8,840 nucleotides of DNA from DATHYU01 sp033722675 (GTDB lineage: Bacteria > Actinomycetota > Acidimicrobiia > Spongiisociales > UBA11373). Where the stretch lies: NCBI GenBank assembly GCA_033722675.1, contig JAWVYO010000096.1, positions 1-8,840 of the forward strand, written 5' to 3'. The position numbers and the translations under genes are program-made. A model generated the notes under the pieces. It did no database searches. It was given only the letters and a program-made list of their open reading frames with translations, and was not told where the DNA came from. Positions 5,006-8,840 of the stretch are shown one piece after another; the stretch's first letter is position 1; each line of letters opens with the position of its first letter.

Positions 5006-7115
5006 CGATCATGCTCCTCGTGTCTCTGGTCGTGCTCGCTTGGTGGGCCCACCACGTGTCGCCGCCGGTCAGGGCGATGCTGCGGCGAAGCGCCGAGCGT
5101 ACGCCGTCGACCATCGCCCCGGTGAGGGCGTCGGGCCGTTCCACCACCTGGTTGCGGGAGTAGGCGGCCTGCACCGTGTCGTCGCCGATGCCGATCCCCA
5201 GCACGGTGACGCCGCCCGCCTCGGCGCCGTCGACGGTCGCCGCCAGGGTCTCCACGGAGCCCCGGGTCATGCCGTCGGCGAGGACCACGAGCATGCGCAC
5301 CTGGGCGTTGCGCGTCCCGAGCCGCTCGACGGCGTGGGCGACGTTCAACTCGTCCACGTTCGCCGCCTTCTCGAACATCGACACGGGCGGGGAGGCCGTG
5401 GGATCCCTGCGGGCAACGGTGGCGGCGTCGGTCGGCTTGGCGGCCGTCCAGAACAACCCGGCCACCTCGTCCTCGGCAGCCTGCCAGCGGAGGTCGAAGG
5501 GCTTGACGACGTAGTGGTTGATGGTGCGCGTGAGCCGGTCGGCGGCTCCGCCCTGGGTACGCCGCAACGCGGCCTTCGACCGGTTCTGACGGTCGACGAA
5601 CGACCGCTCCGTGTCGTCCTCGCGGGCGGCGAAGGCCCGGTTGAAGAGGGCCAGTTCGAACTCGACCTGGAGTTCGTCGCACAGCCGTGCGAGGGTCCAC
5701 GCCCCGAGCGTGGCCGCCGCCATCGCCCACGGCGCCTTCAGGCCGCCGGTCAGGGGCCGGGGCTGGAGCATGCTGGCGGACCCGTCCACCAGGAGGCTCA
5801 CCGAGTAGGCGCGGCGGGTGGGCAGCGACCGACGCTCGAACATCCGCTCGTAGAGGCCCGACCCCAGGAACAGCGCGGCGTAGGGGGACAGGTCGCCGGC
5901 GTCGTACCCGGATCGCAGGCCGCGCCGCTGGTTCGCCGCGAAGAGCGGGAACAGTTCCCCCGAGATGTGGCGCTGCCCCACCGCCCACCGTTCGGCAGCC
6001 GTCTCGAGGGCGGCGCGTCCGTCGTCGGCGAAGCTGCGGAAGCGCGACGGGAGGGGCGACACGATGAGCTTGCCCGACTGGCCCGTGGGGAGGTGGACGT
6101 CGGGTGCCTCCGACACGCGCAGGATCTGATCGGTGGCGGGGTCCTCGGAACGACCCTGCTCGTCGAAGCGGCCCTGCTCGGCCTGGATCGCAGCGGAGGC
6201 GCGGCGGGTCTGGTCGTAGCTCTCAACGTCCTTGAGGATCGGCGTCACGATGCGCACCGCGTCGACGCCGGACGTGATGGTCTCCTGATCGTGTTCCTCC
6301 CGGGCGTCGCGCGTCGTCTTGGACTCGTCCGGTGACGCCTCGGTGAGGAGCCCGTGGCGGCGCGCGATGGCGAGGAGTTCGAGGGCGGCGTCGGCGGTCT
6401 CCCAGGGGCCGGGCGCGGCTGCGACGCGGTCGATCACCTCGTCGGCGTCGTCGAGGGCGGCGGCGACCGGGGGATCGCAGGCCCGGGCCACGTCGTCGAC
6501 GTCGCGGTACCCCCCGACGGCCAGGAAGCAGGCGAGGGCGAACTGGCCCATCGGTCGGGCCCGGCCCATCGCGGCGGGGACGGCGGCGAGGTAGAGGTCG
6601 GCGAGGACGGAACGGGCGCCCGGGTACGCGCCGAGGTTCTGCGTCTCCTGGCGGGCGTCCTCGAGGGCCATGAACATCGCCTCGGCGGCGGGCCCTCCGG
6701 CGCGGTCGAGGGCGTCGAGGAGGGGCACGGGGTCCTCGGACGGGGGCTCGTCGGCGTCGGGCACCCACTCCCGGGGGAGCGGCCGGCGCTCGTCGAGGTC
6801 GGTGGCGACCATGTGGACCACCTCGTGGAGCGCGGAGGCCAATGCCACCTCGGCGGGGGTCACGGGGGCCTGGCGGGCGTAGGCGGCCTGGAACACGCCC
6901 GGATCGACCACCACCTCGCCCGGCTCGGCGTGGGCGTGGGAGCCCAGCCGGAGCCGCAGGTCGTCGTCCTCGGCGAGGCTCCGCGCGAAGCGGGTCACGG
7001 CGGGAGCGACGCGCTGATAGCGCGCCACGACGTCCTCGATCGCCCGGTCTTCGGGCGGGAGGATCTCCTGGAGCAGGGCTTCGTCGCGGCCGCGCACAGC
7101 GGCCCATTGAACCAC
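4998..7115 (-). CDS. CobT-like VWA-domain protein with HEVVH zincin-like motif
   Basis: About 705 residues if begun at the GTG at 7115; a GTG at 7097 (699 residues) is equally possible because neither has a strong ribosome site. The C-terminal third (about 436-670) is a von Willebrand factor A domain with MIDAS residues DGSAS (444-448), NVDELNVAHAVERL (586-599, the place of NIDGEAL in CobT) and VLADGMT (D614). This arrangement is CobT/NorD-like. The N-terminal part carries HEVVH (97-101) in a helix, then EDARQE at 152-157, which could supply the third ligand of a gluzincin-type zinc site; similar putative peptidase domains are known attached to VWA-like domains. The middle (about 260-345) is charged and probably disordered. 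It is the first gene of a two-gene unit with the AAA+ ATPase and divergent from the lipoprotein gene. No CobN or cobalamin gene is visible, so cobalt chelation is not indicated. Function: likely adaptor for the ATPase, client unknown. Confidence 0.82.
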   Translation of the reverse strand: MVQWAAVRGRDEALLQEILPPEDRAIEDVVARYQRVAPAVTRFARSLAEDDDLRLRLGSHAHAEPGEVVVDPGVFQAAYARQAPVTPAEVALASALHEVVHMVATDLDERRPLPREWVPDADEPPSEDPVPLLDALDRAGGPAAEAMFMALEDARQETQNLGAYPGARSVLADLYLAAVPAAMGRARPMGQFALACFLAVGGYRDVDDVARACDPPVAAALDDADEVIDRVAAAPGPWETADAALELLAIARRHGLLTEASPDESKTTRDAREEHDQETITSGVDAVRIVTPILKDVESYDQTRRASAAIQAEQGRFDEQGRSEDPATDQILRVSEAPDVHLPTGQSGKLIVSPLPSRFRSFADDGRAALETAAERWAVGQRHISGELFPLFAANQRRGLRSGYDAGDLSPYAALFLGSGLYERMFERRSLPTRRAYSVSLLVDGSASMLQPRPLTGGLKAPWAMAAATLGAWTLARLCDELQVEFELALFNRAFAAREDDTERSFVDRQNRSKAALRRTQGGAADRLTRTINHYVVKPFDLRWQAAEDEVAGLFWTAAKPTDAATVARRDPTASPPVSMFEKAANVDELNVAHAVERLGTRNAQVRMLVVLADGMTRGSVETLAATVDGAEAGGVTVLGIGIGDDTVQAAYSRNQVVERPDALTGAMVDGVRSALRRSIALTGGDTWWAHQASTTRDTRSMIDA

Positions 7116-7147
7116 GGCGCCCGGGCCATCCCCGGGGCCGCTTTCCG

Positions 7148-7175
7148 TTGCACGCGACGGTCCAGTCCCTACACT
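7148..7175 (+). promoter_or_regulatory. Sigma70-like promoter of the lipoprotein gene
   Basis: TTGCAC (7148-7153) and TACACT (7170-7175) are separated by 16 bases, close to the housekeeping consensus. The predicted start near 7182 gives a leader of about 50 nt before the ATG at 7233. This is the clearest promoter in the window. Confidence 0.65.
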
Positions 7176-7215
7176 CGGGCGTTCCGGGAGGGCCACGCCC
7201 TGCCGGGTCATGACC

Positions 7216-7223
7216 AGGGAGGA
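7216..7223 (+). promoter_or_regulatory. Strong Shine-Dalgarno of the lipoprotein gene
   Basis: AGGGAGGA lies 9 nt upstream of the ATG at 7233 and decides that start. It is the best ribosome site in the window, consistent with the high expression usual for substrate-binding proteins. Confidence 0.8.
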
Positions 7224-7232
7224 AACAACCCG

Positions 7233-8588
7233 ATGAGGACCAAGATCCGCTTGCGCGGTCTCGTGGCACTCGTCCTCGCTCTCGCCCTCGTCGCCGCTGC
7301 GTGCGGCGACGACGACGACGCTGCGACGACGACGACCGCCGCGACGACCACCACGCAGGCCACGACCACGACGACGGAGGCGCCGACGACCACCACGACG
7401 GCTGCCACCACCACGACCACGCAGGCCGAGACCACGACGACCGAGGCGGCCTTCGAGACGACCGACCTGACGCTCGGCTACGTCATGCCCCAGACGGGCG
7501 GGCTCGCCGTCATCGTCGACGCACTCGTCCAGCCGATCGACATGGCCGCTCAGGAGATCAATGACGCGGGCGTCTCGCTCGGGATCGTCCCCGGCGACTC
7601 CGGGACCGATCCCGCCGTCGCCACGGTGACCGTGGACCGGCTGCTCAACGACGGTGTGAACGGCATCGTCGGCCCGGCCGCCACCGGCGTGACCCTGTCG
7701 GTCATCGACCGGATCACCGGTTCGGAGACCGTCATGTGCTCGCCGTCGAACACCGGCGCGGCCCTGTCCGTGTATCCCGACGACGGGTACTACTTCCGGA
7801 CCGCTCCCTCCGACGTCCTCCAGGGGCCGGCCCTCGCCGACCTCATGACGCAGGACGGCGTGACGAGCGCTGCGGTGATCTACCGCAACGACGAGTACGG
7901 CGCGGGCTTCAACGAGGTGCTCGTCGAAGCCCTCGAGGCGAACGGCGTCGGTGTCCAGGCGGAGATCGCCTACGACCCGAACCAGACGAGCTTCGATGCC
8001 GAGGCCGCCGACCTGGCTGCGGCGAACGTCGACGCGGTGGTCCTCGTGACCTTCGCCGAGGGCGCCCAGCTCGTGCAGGCGCTCATCGAGGCCGGCGTCG
8101 GCCCTGCCGACCTGGCCACGTACGGCACGGACGGGTTCAAGGACTCCGTGACGCCCGACGCCGTCGATCCCGACGACGTCTCGGTGCTCGAGGGAATCCG
8201 GGGCACGGCGCCCTCCGCGGCCCCGCCGAACGGTGAGCCGACGTTCCCCGACCGGTTCGCCGAGTTCGCGCCCGAGGTCCCGACGATCTTCTCGGCCCAG
8301 ACGTACGACTGCGTGATGATCATCACGCTGGCGGCGCAGATCGCCGGGTCGGCCGATCCGGTCGACTACGTGGGTGAGATGAACGGCGTGACGCGTGACG
8401 GCACGAAGTGCGATCGCTTCGACACGTGCCTCGAGCTCGTCGCCGCAGGCGAGAACATCGACTACGACGGCGCCTCCGGTCCGCTCGACTTCACCGACGT
8501 CGGTGAACCGGGCATCGGTACCTACGACATCTGGGAGTGGGACGCCGAAGGCAACGTGAACACGCTCGACCAGATCGTCGCCGGCTAG
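7233..8588 (+). CDS. ABC-type substrate-binding lipoprotein (Peripla_BP_6-like)
   Basis: A 451-residue exported lipoprotein of the branched-chain amino acid/amide-type periplasmic-binding family. A basic N-terminus (KIRLR), a hydrophobic core (10-23) and the lipobox VAAAC place the lipidated Cys at 24. A disordered linker follows: four Asp, then runs of Thr broken by Ala, Gln, Glu and Pro (32-77). The binding fold starts near 79 (LTLGYVMPQTGG) and shows family segments GIVGPAATGVTLSV, YYFRTAPSDVLQGPALADLM, AAVIYRNDEYGAGF, and AADLAAANVDAVVLVTFAEGAQLVQA. Four further cysteines (C169, C360, C393, C399) could form disulfides in the exported protein. The protein would sit on the outer face of the membrane and deliver a ligand to an ABC importer, or sense it. 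The ligand cannot be told. No permease or ATPase gene follows before a strong terminator, so it is an orphan here. Confidence 0.92.
   Translation: MRTKIRLRGLVALVLALALVAAACGDDDDAATTTTAATTTTQATTTTTEAPTTTTTAATTTTTQAETTTTEAAFETTDLTLGYVMPQTGGLAVIVDALVQPIDMAAQEINDAGVSLGIVPGDSGTDPAVATVTVDRLLNDGVNGIVGPAATGVTLSVIDRITGSETVMCSPSNTGAALSVYPDDGYYFRTAPSDVLQGPALADLMTQDGVTSAAVIYRNDEYGAGFNEVLVEALEANGVGVQAEIAYDPNQTSFDAEAADLAAANVDAVVLVTFAEGAQLVQALIEAGVGPADLATYGTDGFKDSVTPDAVDPDDVSVLEGIRGTAPSAAPPNGEPTFPDRFAEFAPEVPTIFSAQTYDCVMIITLAAQIAGSADPVDYVGEMNGVTRDGTKCDRFDTCLELVAAGENIDYDGASGPLDFTDVGEPGIGTYDIWEWDAEGNVNTLDQIVAG
7326..7442 (+). repeat. Low-complexity Thr-linker repeat
   Basis: An ACC/ACG-rich coding stretch encodes Thr runs (4-5 each) separated by AA, QA, EAP and QAE in residues 32-70 of the lipoprotein. 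The same stretch produces a Val-rich open frame on the other strand, which is an artefact of the periodic codons. The tract may vary in length between strains through slippage. Confidence 0.8.
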
Positions 8589-8608
8589 CGCGGCAGCGAT
8601 CCCGAATC

Positions 8609-8643
8609 CGAAGGGGCCCGGGCCACTCGCCCGGGCCCCTTCG
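8609..8643 (+). terminator. Perfect 15-bp stem terminator after the lipoprotein gene
   Basis: CGAAGGGGCCCGGGC and its exact reverse complement flank a 5-base CACTC loop, beginning 20 nt after the stop codon. The stem is very strong and GC-rich. It is followed by CGTGTGT rather than a U run, as with many actinobacterial terminators. It isolates the lipoprotein gene from anything downstream. Confidence 0.8.
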
Positions 8644-8840
8644 CGTGTGTCTGGCTCTCCCCGTCGCCCTCCCGGGCGGCGCCAGCATCCGACACGTCGC
8701 ACCCGGACAGACCGGATCGTCGTGAAACCGGCGGCGGTAGCACCCCACAGCCCACACCGCGCGTCAGACCGGAGTGACTCGGCCTGCGTGGCCCGGAACG
8801 CCCCGAGCGGAGCGGGCAGTAGCACCCCACGGACCGAGCA
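8644..8840. other. Apparently non-coding right end with 12-base repeat
   Basis: No convincing gene is seen here. Minus-strand open frames exist but are Arg/Pro/Ser-rich and overlap the terminator. The stretch contains two copies of GTAGCACCCCAC (8737-8748 and 8819-8830). It may be the promoter region of a gene lying to the right of the window. Confidence 0.4.
8737..8830 (+). repeat. Two copies of GTAGCACCCCAC
   Basis: Exact 12-base direct repeats occupy 8737-8748 and 8819-8830, 82 bases apart start to start. Each contains TAGCAC, close to an actinobacterial -10 element, and resembles GTAGCATCCCC just upstream of the HAD gene at 3192-3202. They could be tandem promoter or operator sites for a gene beyond the window; chance cannot be excluded. 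Confidence 0.4.

Noticed and set aside
4016..7115. Reading the ATPase and VWA genes as true cobaltochelatase cobS and cobT.
   Set aside because: Similarity to those subunits is clear in parts, but both Walker motifs differ, the VWA protein has an HExxH N-terminus unlike CobT, and no cobN or corrin pathway gene is present.
7208..7435. Val-rich minus-strand open frame that looks like a membrane peptide.
   Set aside because: It is the complement of the Thr-codon repeat of the lipoprotein linker; the hydrophobic look comes from GTC/GTG complementing the Thr/Asp codons.
7116..8825. Extension of the VWA reading frame far upstream on the minus strand.
   Set aside because: The frame stays open only because it is antisense to the lipoprotein gene. 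The composition turns Arg/Gly/Val-rich and it would cover the lipoprotein's promoter, so the start is placed at 7115 or 7097.
8585..8830. Small minus-strand open frame of 81 codons at the right end.
   Set aside because: It runs through the terminator stem, is Arg/Ser/Gly-rich, has no ribosome site and no recognisable motif.
1..8840. CRISPR arrays, tRNA or rRNA genes, insertion sequences and phage genes.
   Set aside because: No regularly spaced repeats, cloverleaf or rRNA-like sequence, transposase motifs or flanking inverted repeats were seen on either strand.

Overview
This is a very GC-rich window with uniform coding character. It carries eight protein genes and no RNA genes or mobile elements that I can see. 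The substrate-binding lipoprotein at the right end has a Cys-Gly-Asp4 start followed by a long Thr/Ala/Gln/Glu linker. Together with frequent GTG starts, GTGA overlaps, a TIGR03084-type MDMPI/DinB-fold protein and a promoter with no leader, this suggests a high-GC actinobacterium, most likely of the Acidimicrobiia type. That assignment is inferred from sequence style, not from a marker gene.

Left block (98-3130, minus strand): four genes in one apparent operon, in transcription order. They are a long LOG-family (TIGR00730) Rossmann protein, a TIGR03084-family metal-binding protein of the maleylpyruvate-isomerase/DinB fold, a BtpA-family TIM-barrel protein and a PPC/DUF296-domain protein. The last three are joined by two identical 4-nt GTGA stop/start overlaps. 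The LOG gene shares a 76-nt divergent promoter region (3131-3206) with a plus-strand HAD phosphatase-like gene. That region holds a -10-like element for each direction and a 10-bp palindrome placed over both -35 positions. The HAD mRNA appears to start at its GTG codon.

Middle block (3858-7115, minus strand): after a convergent intergenic stretch with three hairpins lies a two-gene unit. The first gene is a large protein with a CobT-like von Willebrand factor A domain and a zincin-like HEVVH motif near the N-terminus. The second is a CobS/MoxR-like AAA+ ATPase, overlapping the first by 8 nt. This is the most interesting part of the window. The ATPase has altered Walker A (GKD instead of GKS/T) and Walker B (LSE instead of DE) motifs. 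The pair sits away from any visible cobalamin gene, and the VWA gene precedes the ATPase gene. It is probably a MoxR-VWA type remodelling or chaperone pair with a possible peptidase function; the client is unknown.

Right block (7116-8840): divergent from the VWA gene, a good sigma70-like promoter (TTGCAC-16-TACACT) and a strong Shine-Dalgarno drive a lone ABC-type substrate-binding lipoprotein. It ends at a perfect 15-bp stem terminator. No permease or ATPase gene follows. The last 197 bases look non-coding and contain a 12-base direct repeat.
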